Translations under genes and position numbers: made by a program
Assembly (NCBI RefSeq): GCF_033958435.1
Contig: NC_134145.1
Location: forward strand, 37,041,501-37,105,500
Length of the DNA: 64,000 bases
DNA from: Carettochelys insculpta
Taxonomy: Eukaryota > Chordata > Testudines > Carettochelyidae
Direction of reading: 5' to 3'
Shown here: in pieces, positions 19,224 through 31,400 of the stretch
How the letters are laid out: each line of letters opens with the position of its first letter
Position numbering within the stretch: the stretch's first letter is position 1
The notes under the pieces: generated by a model
What the model was told of the DNA's origin: nothing
The model's input: the letters and a program-made list of their open reading frames with translations, nothing else
The model's database searches: none

Positions 19224-19389
19224 GAGGAACTGGCGGGGACCGGATCGCGCACATGGCCAGGAGCGCGCCAGGGAGCGGCGCGCGCCGGCGCATGCGCGGT
19301 CCGGCAGAAACTGCTTGGAAGATCCGATCTGTGGCGCCGGCCAAGCCGTCACCTATGGTGGAGCACCCACGGGGACACTCGAAGAAGAA
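19224..19389. repeat. DIRS right inverted terminal repeat
   Basis: 19,224-19,352 is the near-perfect reverse complement of 13,369-13,502, with only a few substitutions such as GATCGCGC against GATCGTGC. The outer 40 nt (19,348-19,387) are repeated inverted in the internal complementary region. Confidence 0.85.
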
Positions 19390-20110
19390 CATCCACTTGG
19401 CCACAGGAGATGTTTGGTCCCATCAAACATGGAAGACCCACTATTTACAGAATTAAATAGAAAACAGCCATTCTTGCAACCAGGACAATTCTTTACTGAA
19501 ATTCTTATATCCTCACATGAAAACTCGCACTAGAAGCTAGCATGTCTTGCAACAAATGACTGCTATTGCTGAACTAGCAATAGCACTTGTTATATGACAG
19601 GAAGAATCTCCCAAGCAAATGTTCAATGCAACTCCTAGTGGAATAGCTCCTATCTCAAAATCTTCTGTCTCCAGTGGTTCAGCATAGATATGTCTTTATC
19701 TAGCACAAGCTTTTTGAAGCACCAATTGCTTGTTAGATTACAGTCTAAAAGACAATCCAAAACTGAAACTGTTAAATGAAAAAACTAACAGGGACATGGG
19801 CATAGGTCTCAAAAGATTAAGAGTACACAATAACAAGGTCTCACTATAATTTAATACTAGAGAGGATAAGATTCCAACTTGAAATGCTGAGTCAGTAAGA
19901 TAAGTGCTAATTTGGAGTTTTGTGGCCAAATTCAGGAGTGAGAGTGAGCCAAAGCTGGAGTAATTTAGATGCTAAGAAATCTAGAAGCAGGTGAAATTTA
20001 TAACAACTTAGACTTTTATCTACCTATCTATATCTAAAAATTCTCCACCCACTTTTTTTTTTAAATGAGCTTCCAAACTTCTCTTAATTGCTTTGCCTTC
20101 TGCACTCCTT
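19390..20110. other. Unassigned AT-rich DNA
   Basis: No gene or bounded repeat is seen. Short open frames here lack splice context. Confidence 0.5.
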
Positions 20111-20543
20111 GGCCATGTCTACACTTACAAAAAACTTTGAAATGGCCGTGCTAATGGCTGAGTCGAAGAATACTAATGAGGTGCTGAAATAAATATGCAG
20201 CACCTCATTAGCATGCTGCTGCCAGCAGCACTTTGAAAGCTCCATGTTTTGCTCATGCCCGGCTCATGTACATTGGGGCCCTTTTCGAAAGGACCCTGCA
20301 AACAACGAAATCCCCTTATTCCTATCAGCTGAATAAGGGGATTTTGATGTTTGCAGGGTCCTTTCGAAAAGAAGCCTCTTGTAGATGAGCCACACACGAG
20401 CAAAATGTGGCACTTTCAAAGTGCTGCAGCTGGTTGCATGCTAACGAGTTGCTGAATATTCATTTCAGCACCTTATTAGTATTCTTCAATCTGGCCATTA
20501 GCATGGTCATTTTGAAGTTTTTTTGTAAGTGTAGACATAGTCC
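20111..20543. mobile_element. Fold-back MITE, about 433 bp
   Basis: Ends GGCCATGTCTACACTTAC and GTAAGTGTAGACATAGTCC are inverted repeats. The arms also pair inside, with CAGCACCTCATTAGCAT against an ATGCTAACGAG-type partner, and CAGGGTCCTTTCGAAAAG around the AATCCCCTTATTCC centre. It belongs to the same family as 12,663-13,100 and 45,145-45,558. Confidence 0.75.
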
Positions 20544-20925
20544 TTTTGTGAGAACATCATTATTTAAGTCATTGTGCAAGCAAATGCAATTTGCATGCGG
20601 CTAGGAGTGTAACAGAATCTGAGTCTGAGGGAATCTAGCAACCCCAATTGGACTGATCTGTGTCTCTATCAGCCTGCCTGTACCATTTAAACCAACTTAT
20701 CTTGAGAATTTCAGAACTGGTGAACTATGTGAAAAGGTTTTTCAGTGGTGGTACCATCAGTTTCAGAATTGCTGTAGGAAACTGCTCAATAGAGTTCACA
20801 GTTCCATACCTGCATATGAGGACAGACTAGTCCAACTCTGCTAATTGATCTGCCCCTTATTTCATGATTTCAATAATACCAAGGAATATTTTACCCTCTA
20901 AAGCTTACTCCATAACATTTTCCTT
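20544..20925. other. Unassigned DNA
   Basis: No feature is recognised apart from weak acceptor-like tracts. Confidence 0.5.
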
Positions 20926-21310
20926 TAGCAGATCCTCATTATGATATAACCTCATTTTTACTTGCCCCCATTCCAACAGCTACACCCTCCCTTTACAATC
21001 CATTCAAAAGGCAGCAGCTAAGATTGTCTTTTTGATGATGTACGTCATTAGTGTTGACTTTGAATCTTTCCACTGACTCCTCATTTTTCAATGTGTGAAA
21101 TTCAAGCCTCAGGTCTTCATCTTCAAAGGCCTTTTACAATTTTGTACCCATCTACTTATCTGCTAATGTCTTTTGTGTCACCCTCTGCCCCCACCAATGG
21201 TGCCAGCCACAAAAACTCACTACCTATTATACTGTTACCACATATTATTTATGAACCGTAACATCTTATTATTATGCTTATTGTCTTTCTACAGTCTATT
21301 CCTTTTGTGA
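20926..21310 (+). mobile_element. L2-like LINE 3' fragment, decayed
   Basis: The conceptual plus-strand reading near 21,065-21,170 gives an FHWL-like, then VKFKPQVFIFKGL-like string that matches the pattern of the C terminus of L2/CR1-group reverse transcriptases (HWLP...YK...LTYKALH). Several stops interrupt it. Family assignment rests on this short pattern only. Confidence 0.4.
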
Positions 21311-24300
21311 TGAACTGTGAACCCCTTACTCACACTCATTTACTCATGAGTAATTACTCAGCTATGTAGCCTCACTGAAGTCAATAGAACACTTCACAAC
21401 TGCCCTCCCACCAGCATGTGTAAATGACCCACAATTTGGCCCATGGATTGTTACACTGCCTTGTTGCATTTTATTTCAAACAAGACTGTGTGGTAGAGAC
21501 CTAAAATGAAGCTGTAACACAGACTTGGGTGGTATGCCATTGCACATATGTAATTGATAAAAATGTAATCTAATTAGCAGGTAATTGCATCAATATATTT
21601 CCCTTTGATCTTATAACATGTGGGAACACATTTTCAGATTAACCACCTTTCTGCTATTTGTTCAACTTTAAGTTTTTTTTAAAAAATACCCTCTGCCTGT
21701 CAAGTAGTCTTTGGACTGCAAAAATCTTTATATTTCAAATCTATTGATTTGAACAATACCTATATCCCACTGAAAGATTGGTAGCATTTAAAAGGCACTT
21801 TTGAGAAAAAAGGTCCAAATGGACATTTTCAAGGGTGCAATCCAGATATTGCATTAAAAAACCCATATCTATATCTATACACTATGATATTCGGCCCTTT
21901 TTACATTGTTTTGATGCTATGACTGGTAGAGGATTCATTCTGAGGAACTACTCAGTGGTATTTTACAAAATGGAAGGAAGCAACTTCTTGCATATACATC
22001 TGGGGTTCCAAACCTTCATTTAAGCAATGGCACCATCCATCACCAGTATCCCTTACTGCATGCTCTTTTTACAGCCGTTCATTACAATAACGAGAGAACC
22101 TAAATACGCAACATGTTTATAGTACATCATACATTCACCTAGGAATTTATGTAACTATGAGAGAAAGAGAGATGACTTGTCATTGGAGACCAATGCAGCC
22201 TGAGTACAGTTATGGGTGCCCAATGTGCCCTTTTAGTCATAGGGCATCATGCCCTCTGTCTCCATGAGTACTTTCTAGGCATTTTTAGTGAAAGCGCTTA
22301 ATTCTTATGCTTATGATAGATTATTAATAATAATAAATTTATTGCACAAGAATTTTTCCAGATAATTTCTTCTCTTTCTCAAATTATTATTTCGTGCTAA
22401 TATTGCTGCTAAGTTCCTGCCCACCTTCATTTTTCCTCTCAATTGGCAACCCTTGATTACACAAGTGTGACAGTTAACAGCTCGTAATCACACGAAATTT
22501 GATGTTAAAACAACAACAAAAAAAACACTCATACAATATCTGAATAACAAGTATTCCACAATCTATAATTAGAAGTTAAAATGCAAGGAATCCATGCAAA
22601 CTTACATCACATCCATGTAAGTGTCTTTTTATTTCAATGAGGCATAGAGATAAAACATGCTTAGTCTGATCTGAATTATTGTACCGTTCTTGTTAAAAAC
22701 CACCATCTGTCAGAGATTATCCTATTTTACACAGAGGGAACATGCATTAATTATTAATCCTATTCCTCATAGAAATGTACTCACACAAGATCAGGACCAT
22801 CCTCGGCATGACAGAAGTATTAGTGTTCTTAGCAGGTAGCCTCTGGATGGAACTTGGAATGGATCCCTAGAGGGCTCTCAACAAATGAGCTGTTTCAGGG
22901 CCAGCTTGCTGGCCGTATGGTAGGGCTCTGTACTGTCACACAGGAAACAAAGGTTGAATCCCCAGGAGCAGAGTCTGATTCAGTCAGACATCACAAATAA
23001 GGTGTTTTTCAGAAGCAGTACACTTCGGAACTTGACCCTGCAAGGCGCTGAGCACTCTGGCCCCATCCAACAGAGTACTTATGCATGCGTTTATGTTTAA
23101 GCACTATGTTCTTATGTTGAATTCAGTTGCATTTTCAGATTAATAAATTTAAATTAAATTTGTGATTAAGTGCTTTCTTGGACTGGGCCAAAGAGCAGGA
23201 TCACAGCCTTCATGACAAGTTAGAAATGGAACCCATAGCTATACACACTAACACGTGGTGTGGCCTGTCTTTTGTAATGAGACCTTGAGGATAGAAGAGT
23301 TAAGCAGAGATAAACATGATGGGCTATGTAAAAGGGGCCATTTTCCAAATAAAGTGTTTTAGTCTCATTTTATTTTCCATATAACTCCAGTATTATGTAG
23401 TTCCCGATTCTTGCTTTATTCTTATGTTCCCTGAGTACACATTTCATGACTTTACCATTGAACTTCCAGGGTGGATTGATTTAAATCAAAGTGATTCAAA
23501 CCCTCATTTTGATCATTGATTTCATTTATTTTCCTAAAGAAAAATCAACCAATTAGAATTAACTTATCCCCTTCAGGCATATCTTTGTGCCATGCCAGCA
23601 CAAGTTTAAGTAGAAGAGTAGTTGGTGAGGCATTGTACACAAACGCGACTGAGAGGTACAGGCATGTACCTCATAACATATCATATATATATATATACAC
23701 CTCTCTACTTGCCCATGCTGTGCCTTCCTGCATAAACTGCAACGTTTAGCAATGTAGTGTCACATTGCTTACCTGCTGATGGAGTCTCTCCCTGCTTCAG
23801 AGAAAGACTTTGACAGGAGGAAAGGTTCTGATGCATACGAGTTCCGGGAGGCAACAGCGATAGGTTTCACTAGCTCCTGATATGAAAGCCTGTAGTAGGG
23901 CAGCAGCCCCATTCCAGCAAAGAGGGGTTAAAGCAGACTGGAGGGTGCCTGTGTAGAGCTCCATCCAATGAGGAAAAGATTCCTAGAAGCCAATCAGAAA
24001 GCATCTTGCTGGGGCAGCCCAGTTTACAAGTAGCTGCCCAGCAGAGCAGTGGACAGTTGAACTAGGGAAGATGCAAGCCTGAAAGGAAGCACCATTGTGG
24101 AGCAGTGCTTGGAAGTCTCAGAGGACATGGGGAGAGGCTTCAAGCTTGTTACCTCGAAGACTGTGGCCTTGACACAAGGGCCAAGAAGGTGCAAAACATC
24201 ACAAAGAAGTGGCTTAGGGAATGAGAGGTAGTGGAAGGAAGTGAAGGAGGGTTGGAGATCCTGCTGCCAGAGGGTCCTTAGGTCAGGATCCAGAGTAGTG

Positions 24301-24842
24301 GGAAGGTCTGAGACCACTTCTTCCCCCTTGGACCACATGTAGCCACCACTCTGACTTTCCCCTGAGGTAAGGTCTAGACATTGGCTGAAGCTGGCCATGG
24401 TGGCATGTGTGAGCCAGGACTGCTGATTTCCCTGGAAGTCAGTGAGAAACTGGAGCAGTGGGAACTGCTGGAGGTCAGTGTCGTGAAGAAAATGCCATGA
24501 TCCTGGCAGCAACCTGGGTCCAGAGCCAGAATGTGGAGAGAGGGGTGTGATGACAGGTGAGAAACTGGTGAGAAAAGGGCACCCTGCAGAAAGTCTGAGC
24601 TAATTCCCAGCAAGAGTTGCCACAGTGGTGAGTGCTCGACCCATTACAGAGCTCTTGCCCACTGCAGGAAAAAACAGTGATAGCATGGGAAGGTTCAAGC
24701 AGTGGGAGAGGCAGTGTGGAAAAGCTGAGCCTTCCCCCTCCAGAGCTTTTCACTAATGTGTAAGTGTTAACAGCAGTGTGGATACAGCCTGCTTTTCACT
24801 GGGATTTTAGCATGCACCTACATGTCATCCATGTACACAATA
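21311..24842. other. Unassigned AT-rich DNA with minor repeats
   Basis: No gene is recognised in about 3.5 kb. A fragment at 21,340-21,430 resembles the ancient palindromic repeat also seen near 9.9, 11.0 and 23.05 kb. A stretch at 22,900-22,960 has a weak tRNA-like B box (GGTTGAATCCC) and may be a SINE relic. A (TA)n run lies at 23,683-23,697. Confidence 0.4.
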
Positions 24843-25126
24843 CAGGGAAGGTCCACACTTGAAGTCCTGCAGCAGCACAGATACAGCCGTGTGAAGTAGC
24901 ACTTCACTGAAGACGTTAACACTGATGGGAGAACTTTCTCCAACATAGTTAAACCACCTCTCTGAGAAGTGATAGCTACATCAACAACGGAAGGATGCCT
25001 CACTGTGACACAACCATGTCTACAGTGGGGGCTAGGTTGATATAACTGTCACTCGGGGTATGGATTTGTCACATCCCTCGGCAATGTACTTATGCTTCTG
25101 TAAGTTTGTCGTGTGGGTCTGGCTTT
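24843..25126. mobile_element. MITE of the turtle/crocodile GGTCTACACT type
   Basis: The left end CAGGGAAGGTCCACACTTG and the right end (reverse complement AAAGCCAGACCCACACGAC) are imperfect inverted repeats. The interior order (CAGCAGCACAGATACAGCCGTG, GAGAAGTGATAGCTACATC, GGTATGGATTTGTCACA) matches a MITE type I know from chelonian and crocodilian sequence. It is non-coding. Confidence 0.6.
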
Positions 25127-25640
25127 AATATAAATGTTACTTTTGCTTTAAATTTTGTGCTTCTTTGGCTAACCAAGATATATTGTATATCTATGCACTT
25201 TTTTAAGCAACTGTATAACTTAATTTAAATGTGTTAAGATTGTTAATTCTCACATTTTATTATGTTAGAAAATGGTGAATCATGCATTTCTTATTTACTA
25301 CATAATTTTTTACTTGCAATTTGTATCACACTGTATTTGGATGGAAACTCAAATTCTTCTAAAAAGGTCACAGAAACAGAATTGCATTTTATTTTTGTAT
25401 TAAACCTATATTAAATGTTCTGGATACAAATATGAAGTATGCTGTTGTTTAAATCAAAACATATTTTACATTTAAATCTAACTGATTTGTTAAACAAAAG
25501 AAGTAGTTCTCCTTTAGTTAGCGACTTAAACTGGTTGTTTTGGTTATCATGTCCTTGAAGGTTTTAGAACTAGAAGGGCTTGATTCCTTCCAGCTTTGGG
25601 AATTTATGATTGTGACTTCTTGTACAGCATAGCCATAAAA
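25127..25640. other. AT-rich DNA, nothing recognised
   Basis: Strongly AT-rich stretch with no coding or repeat structure that I can support. Confidence 0.5.
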
Positions 25641-26490
25641 CTTTTCAAAAATATTTCCTAAAGTATATCTTTTATAAAATATCCAATCTTTATTTAAAAG
25701 TTGCTAGCACAGAAGAAACCACCACAGCCATTGTAAATTGTTTCAGTGGCTAATTATCTTCACTGTAAAAAAAAAAAAAAAGTCTAACTTTTAGTCTGAA
25801 TTTGTTGGACTTCAACTTCCAGCCACTGGATCATATTACATCTTTTTCTACTGGACTGCAGAACCCACCCATTGTCAAATATTTGTTTCTCATGTAGGAA
25901 CTCAGAGCGTAATGAGATTATCTCAGCCCTCTCTTTGTTAAACTAATTACATTGTGCTCTGCAAGTCTCACTATAAGGCATGTTTTCTCGCCCTTCAATC
26001 ATTCTTGGGGCTCTTCTCTGAACCCACTTCAATTTATCAACATTCTTCTTAACTGTAGACACCTGAACTGGAGACAGTATTCCAGCTGTGGTCACATCAG
26101 GGCTAAACACAGAAATTAAACAACCTCTCTACTCCTTAAATTTCCCGTTTATGAAGTTAACCATTACATTAGCCCTGTTGTCCATAGAAATGCAATAGGA
26201 ACTCATGTTCACACGATTATCCACCATGATTCCCAAATCATTTTCAGAGTTCTTGCTTCACAGTCCCTCATCCTCAAAATATGGGTTATGCTGTATGTTC
26301 CTATATATATATATACACATATATATGTTTAATCATACGAAAAAATATTGGTTACTTGCACTTATTCAACAGTTCACATCACTCTTTCAGTCACCTATTT
26401 ACTTTATTTACCATTCCCCTAACTTGTGTGTCATCTGTAAATTTTATCAGTGGTGTTTTAGGTTTTCTTCCTATTAGACCCCATCCCCAA
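25641..26490 (-). mobile_element. Old CR1-type LINE fragment
   Basis: Read in the minus direction the segment carries decayed versions of the CR1 3' region. On the plus strand CTCTTCTCTGAACCCACTTC-type and GGAGACAGTATTCCAGCTGTGG-type phrases correspond to antisense of the RT C-terminal coding sequence, followed by the AACTCATGTTCACACGATTATCC stretch. It is much more diverged than the CR1 at 27.8 kb. A (TA)n-rich insertion lies near 26,305. Confidence 0.55.
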
Positions 26491-27047
26491 ATTTAATTTT
26501 CATTCATGGACTGGAAGAGAGGAAAAAACAAAAAACACTTTCTTATTTCCCAATTGATTTTTCAAAAACTTTGAATAACTTACTAATTGCACAGAACTAG
26601 ATTAATAAACTTAAACAAGGAAAAAATATTTCTCCTGAAGCTGCAGAAGAGGTCAATACTATAAAAAGAGGATTTAGCTCTTCAATAAACTCTGGTTCCA
26701 AGTGTTTAGACAATGATTTACACTACTTCACTCATTTGACTTTCTTTATAACTTGAAGAAAATATTTACTGCTTAATATTATTTTTAATTTAACTTTTTT
26801 CAAGTTTAGGTCTTAACCATACATCAATTTCAAATTTAGTTTAAATAGGTTTATTTTAATATTAACCAGAACTTAAATTTTAAAAATTCAGATTAAAAAC
26901 AATCTTCTGTTTTCATCTGCTTTGCTGCCCTTGGTTTGACACAATTAGCACTAAGCTTGTTGTCATGGGCTAAACTCTAATTTTGAAAACTATCCTTGTC
27001 ATTATTCCACATTGTCATGAATGAATGCCTGAAAAGTTAAACGCAAA
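26491..27047. other. AT-rich DNA, nothing recognised
   Basis: No gene or repeat boundary can be supported here. Confidence 0.5.
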
Positions 27048-27272
27048 GGCTGTGTCTACACTGCAAAAATAATGCCTAAGTTGCTTACTTTGAAGTACAA
27101 CTTGAAAGTAGCAACTTTGAAGTTGAGCATCTACACACACCCTACTTCTAAGTTAAACTTCCCGGGAATGGAGTAAGTTAACTTCGAAGTAAGGGAAAGT
27201 GTGTGTAGACTCTCTGCTGGCTACTTCAAAGTAGTGCCTAACTTCAAAGTTAGATCCTAGTGTAGACACACA
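27048..27272. mobile_element. Short Harbinger-type MITE
   Basis: Ends GGCTGTGTCTACACTGC and (reverse complement) GTGTGTGTCTACACTAG are inverted repeats. The interior is a series of TAACTTCGAAGTAA / ACTTTGAAGTT palindromes, matching the subterminal motifs of the full-length Harbingers. It was probably mobilised by such an element. Confidence 0.65.
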
Positions 27273-27813
27273 CAAAGAAAGTGGGTTCTCTGTTGGCAAG
27301 CAGCCAGGTGAGTCAATGAGAAGAGAGATGGATCTTTTGAATTGAAGCAGTTACCTGCTGAGGGAGGTTCTCTTTTGTGTGGCTGGAGAGAGCTGGGGCA
27401 GGGGGTGGGAGGGAGGTTGATGTTTTAAGCCTGAGCAAGGCTTGAGGAATTCAGTAAATATCCAGGCCTCAAGAAGATATGGGCATACAGATAGGTAAGT
27501 AGAAAGGAAATGTTTAGTCAGATGCAATCAGAATTTTTTTATTTTGGGTTTGGTGTCCAACTTCTTAGGCTAGCTAATGTACCCCCCATACACTAACTTT
27601 TAAACTGAATCCCAGGGAAGTAATAATCTGTGCTTTAACCTACTTTTTTAGTTGCTCTGTAACACCTAGCAACCAAATATGCTTTATTACATAAATCTTC
27701 TGTTTTGTTAATAAATCATCTTTTTTAAGACAATGATGTGATTCCTGTGTCCTAGAGAAGGTCTCTGGATATGAAAGCCTAAGACTTAAAGGTCAGCTAC
27801 CAGATTGCAGCTT
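27273..27813. other. Unassigned DNA, possibly part of an interrupted repeat
   Basis: No gene is seen. The stretch up to the CR1, together with 29,013-29,239 beyond it, may belong to one repeat split by the CR1, but I cannot define its ends. Confidence 0.3.
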
Positions 27814-29012
27814 ATATAGAATCATAGAATACTAGGACTGGAAGGGAGCTTGAGAGGTCATCAAGTCCAGCCCCCTGCCCTCATGGCAGGACCAAGTACT
27901 GTCTACACCACTCCAACAGACATTTAGCTAACCTGTTCTTAAATATCTCTAGCGATGGAGATTGCACAACCCCCCTAGGCAATTCATTCCAGTGTTTGAC
28001 CACCCTGGCAGCTAGAAACTTTTGCCTAATGTCCAACCTAAACCTCCCTTGCTGCAGTTTAAGCCCATTGCTTCTTGTTCTACCCTCAGAGGTCAAGAAG
28101 AACAAGTTTTCTCCCTCCTTCTTATGACACCCTTTTAAATACCTGAAAACTGCTATCATGTCCCCCAGTCTTCTTTTTTCCAAACTAAACAAGCCCAGTT
28201 CTTTCAGCCTTTCTTTGTAGGTCATGTTCTCTAGCCCTTTGATCATCCTTGCTGCTCTTTTCCGAACCCTTTCCAATTTCTCCCCATCTTTCTTGAAATG
28301 CGGTGCCCAGAACTGAATACAATACTCCAACTGAGGCCTAACCAGCACAGAGTAGAGCGGAAGAATGACTTCTCCTGTCTTGTTCACAACACACCTGTTA
28401 ATGCATCCCAGAATCATGTTTGGTTTTTTTGGAACAGCATCACACTGTTGACTCATATTTAGCTTATGGTCCCCTATAGCCCCTAGATTCCTTTCTGCCA
28501 TACTCCTTCCTAGACAGTCGCTTCCCATTCTCTATGTGTGAAACTGATTGTTCCTTCCTAAGTGGAGCACTTTGCATTTCTCTTTATTAAACTTCATCCT
28601 GTTTACCTCAGACCATTTCTCCAATTTGTCCAGATCATTTTGAATTTTGACCCTATCCTCCAAAGCAGTTGCAATCCCTGACAGCTTGGTGTCATCCGCA
28701 AACTTAATAAGCATACTTCCTATGCCAGTATCTAAATCGTTGATAAAGATATTGAACAGAACCAGTCCCAAAACAGACCCCTGCTGAATGCCACTTGTTA
28801 TAACCTCCCAGCAAGATTGAGAACCATTAATAACTGCTCTCTGAGTAAGGTTCTCCAGCCAGTTTTGCATCCATCTTATAGTAGCCCCATCTATGTTGTA
28901 TTTGCTTAGTTTATTAATAAGAATATCATGCGAGACCATATCAAATGCCTTACTAAATCTAGGTACATCACATCCACTGCCTCTCCCTTATCCACAAGGC
29001 TCATTATCCTAT
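27814..29012 (-). mobile_element. CR1 LINE, 5'-truncated
   Basis: The 3' end lies at the left (ATAGAATCATAGAATAC on the plus strand, antisense of the ATTCTATG tail). About 1.2 kb of the reverse transcriptase C-terminal region follows to the 5' truncation near 29,012. CR1 copies are typically 5'-truncated by incomplete reverse transcription. Confidence 0.85.
27881..29010 (-). pseudogene. CR1 reverse transcriptase, C-terminal part, frameshifted
   Basis: Two open pieces remain. 28,939-28,532 holds the DILINKLSKYNIDG region, the B motif IQQGSVLGLVLFNIFIND and the catalytic FADD in MLIKFADDTKLSG. 28,528-27,881 holds the thumb/C-terminal region ([40 protein letters not shown]). Upstream, the motif A region can be read to YLDF-SKAFD only after a one-base loss near 28,957, and a stop lies between the two pieces. 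The endonuclease and N-terminal RT are missing. It is a dead copy with moderate decay. Confidence 0.8.
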
Positions 29013-29239
29013 CAAAGAAAGCTTAATTTCTTCCTCTTTGTTTTCATGCTCTCTCCTAAGGGAGAGTTAAGAGTTTGGGGTTATGCCACAGGGAGACATC
29101 CCAAGTGTTTCTTCCTGAAATTTAAAAAGGAGGTTTTTCTCACTTGGATGGTGGTAGCTACCTCCCAGGGTCAGAGAATCTGTGACCTAGGGAAGCTTTT
29201 AAGCAGAAGCCTATAAAGACAAGATATTGTTGAAGTCTC
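29013..29239. other. Unassigned repeat-like segment
   Basis: This is a moderate-complexity segment between a CR1 and a LINE tail, with no coding sense. It may be the other half of the repeat noted at 27,273-27,813. Confidence 0.25.
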
Positions 29240-31400
29240 TTGCAGGTCCCCACCTTCTGCACTTGGAGCGTCAGAGTATGCGTGCCTTGACAGAGTAGTA
29301 GGCATCCTTCAGTCTACGTAGACTATGGATCACGCCCTCTATAGTTTCAATTGAGGACTTCATTTACAGCGTCTATTGTGACTATGAAGACCCACACGAG
29401 AGTGACAGTCCTAGCTGCATCTCTTGCAGATGTGGTGGGTGTCTGGCAAGTCCTTAGTGTGCTTTCTGTGCGCTCGCTTCTCCTTTGCTAGCTGTCTGAT
29501 CCTCATCTCACCCTTCTGAAGGCCCTTGTGTAACCCCTGCCTCCATCTGCTGCGGTCGTCTGCTAGCTCTTGCCAGTTGTCCAGCTCGATGTCTACCTCT
29601 CTGAGGTCTCTCTTGCAGACATCTTTGTAGTGCAACTGGGGGCATCCGGGAGGTCTTTTGCCAGAGGCTAGCTCACCATATGGGATGTCTTTTGGAATCC
29701 TTCCATCGTTCATCCTATGGACGTGGCCAAGCCAGCAGAGCCGACGCTGCCTGAGGAGGGTGTGCATGGTTGGGATTCCAGCTTGCTCGAGGACGGCGGT
29801 GTTGGTCACTCTGGCCTTCCGTGATATTCCAAGGATGCGCCTGAGGCAGCGCAAGTGGAAGACGTTCAGCCTCTTTTCCTGGCGGGCATACAGGGTCCAA
29901 GTCTCACTGCCATAAAGGAGGGTGCTGAGGATGCAGGCTCTGTAGACTTGCATTTTGGTGTGAGTGTACAGCTTGTTGTTATTCCACACTCTCTTGCTGA
30001 GTCTGGACAGAGTTGTGGCCACTTTTCCGATCCTCCTATTTAGCTCAGTGTCCAAACGACAGGGTGTCAGTAATGGTGGACCCGAGGTAAACGAACTCGT
30101 GGATGACCTCTAACGTACAGTTGTCAATGCTGATTGATGGAGATTCAGCAACATCCTGACCGAGTACGTTTGTCTTCTTTAGGCTGATGGTAAGCCCAAA
30201 GTCCTTGCACGCTTTGGAGAACTGATCCAGCAGTTTTTGAAGCTGGTCTTCTGTGTGAGACACTACAGCAGCATCGCCTGCGAACAGCATGTCTCTGATG
30301 AGGACTTCTTGCACCTTAGACTTAGCTTTCAACCTTGCAAGATTAAACAGTTTCCCATCAGATCCTGTGTGCAGCAAGATGCCCTCTGTTGAAGATCCAA
30401 AGGCATGCTTCAGGAGGAGTGCGAAGAAGATCCTGAACAATGTCGGAGCAAGCACGCATCCTTGTTTGACGCCGCTCCTGATTCTGAAAGCATCTGATAA
30501 TGCGCCGTCATATTGGATGGTTCCTCTCATGTCTTCGTGGAACGACTGCATCATCTTGAGTAACTGTGGAGGACAGCCTATCTTGTGGAGCAGTTTGAAC
30601 AGACCGTCCCTGCTGACCAAGTCAAAGGCCTTGGTTAGGTCGATGAAGGCTATGTTGAGTGGCTTCCTCTGCTCCCTGCACTTCTCCTGCAGTTGCCTTA
30701 GAGAGAAGACCATGTCAACGGTAGACCTCTCTGTGCGGAATCCACACTGTGATTTGGGGTACACCCTCTCAGCAATCTTCTGGAGTCTGCCGAGGATGAC
30801 GTGAGCGAACAGTTTACCAGTGATGCTTAGGAGGGAGATTCCACGGTAGTTGTTGCAGTCACTTCTGTCTCCTTTTTTCTTATACAAGGTTACAATGTTG
30901 GCGTCACGCATATCCTGTGGAACCTCACCCTCTTTCCAGCAGAGGCACAGTCGCTCATGTAGGGATTCCAGGAGTGTGTCCGCGGCACACTTGATTACCT
31001 CTGGTGGTATACCGTCCTGGCCAGGGGCCTTTCCTGCTGCAATGCTGTCGATGGCTCTCTTCAGTTCATCCACAGTCGGTTCCTGATCCAGTTCGTCCAT
31101 TACTGGTAGGAGCTCGACGGCATCGAGGGCTGCGTCAACCACAACGTTCTCGCGTGAGTACAGCTCGGAGTAGTGCTCAACCCAGCACTCCATCTGTTTG
31201 GCTTTGTCAGCAATGACTTCAACAGATTTGGATTTCAGAGGTGCCATCTTGTTCTGAGTGGGTCCTAATGCCTTCTTCATACCCTCCGAGATTACCAAAG
31301 TCAGCACAGGTCCGGATGCTGCTGCATAGCTGGAGCCAGTGGTTGTTGGCACAGCGCCTGGCTGTCTGCTGTACTAGCTCTGAAGGCAAGGGACAGAAAA
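29240..31400 (-). mobile_element. Non-LTR retrotransposon (RTE-like LINE), 5'-truncated
   Basis: Only the reverse transcriptase half and a short 3' untranslated region are present. The same protein family recurs on the opposite strand at 37.1-39.8 kb. Its C-terminal extension with a small zinc-finger and the GSETWTLYARQ motif matches LINE proteins that gene-prediction pipelines often mislabel as craniofacial development protein 2-like. The exact clade is not settled by eye. Confidence 0.7.
29360..31352 (-). pseudogene. LINE reverse transcriptase with zinc-finger tail, few lesions
   Basis: The protein would copy LINE RNA at a nicked target. Order: PGQDGIPPEVIK, YRGISLLSITGKLF, motif A intact in AFIDLTKAFD, motif B SGVKQGCVLAPTLF, then motif C as LFAGDAAVV, where the first Asp of the usual FADD is Gly. 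After GSTITDTLS an extra T (near 30,050) shifts the frame, and the second piece runs MDTELNRRIGKV...YGSETWTLYARQ. A TAG at 29,411-29,413 interrupts the terminal zinc-finger after HICKRCS; reading past it gives DCHSRVGLHSHNRRCK and a TGA at 29,360. A further indel near 31,280 separates the N-terminal part. Three point lesions and one frame break in 2 kb make this a fairly young but dead copy. Confidence 0.8.

Larger units (their letters stand above)
13306..19389 (-). mobile_element. DIRS1-like retrotransposon, apparently complete
   Basis: The element is about 6.1 kb, transcribed from right to left. It has gag, reverse transcriptase/RNase H and tyrosine recombinase frames, all open. Instead of LTRs it has inverted terminal repeats (about 13,369-13,502 against 19,224-19,352) and an internal complementary region at 13,570-13,672 that joins the complements of both termini. 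No target duplication is seen, as expected for recombinase-mediated insertion. It is GC-rich compared with the AT-rich flanks. Intact frames and near-identical repeats point to a recent insertion. Confidence 0.9.

Noticed and set aside
22895..22985. A tRNA gene
   Set aside because: Only a B-box-like GGTTGAATCCC is visible; no cloverleaf with proper arms can be drawn. At most it is a SINE relic.
24024..24753. Overlapping minus-strand frames of 79-162 codons
   Set aside because: No motif, splice context or repeat homology is recognisable, and the peptides are Ser/His/Leu-rich as expected from mixed-composition DNA.
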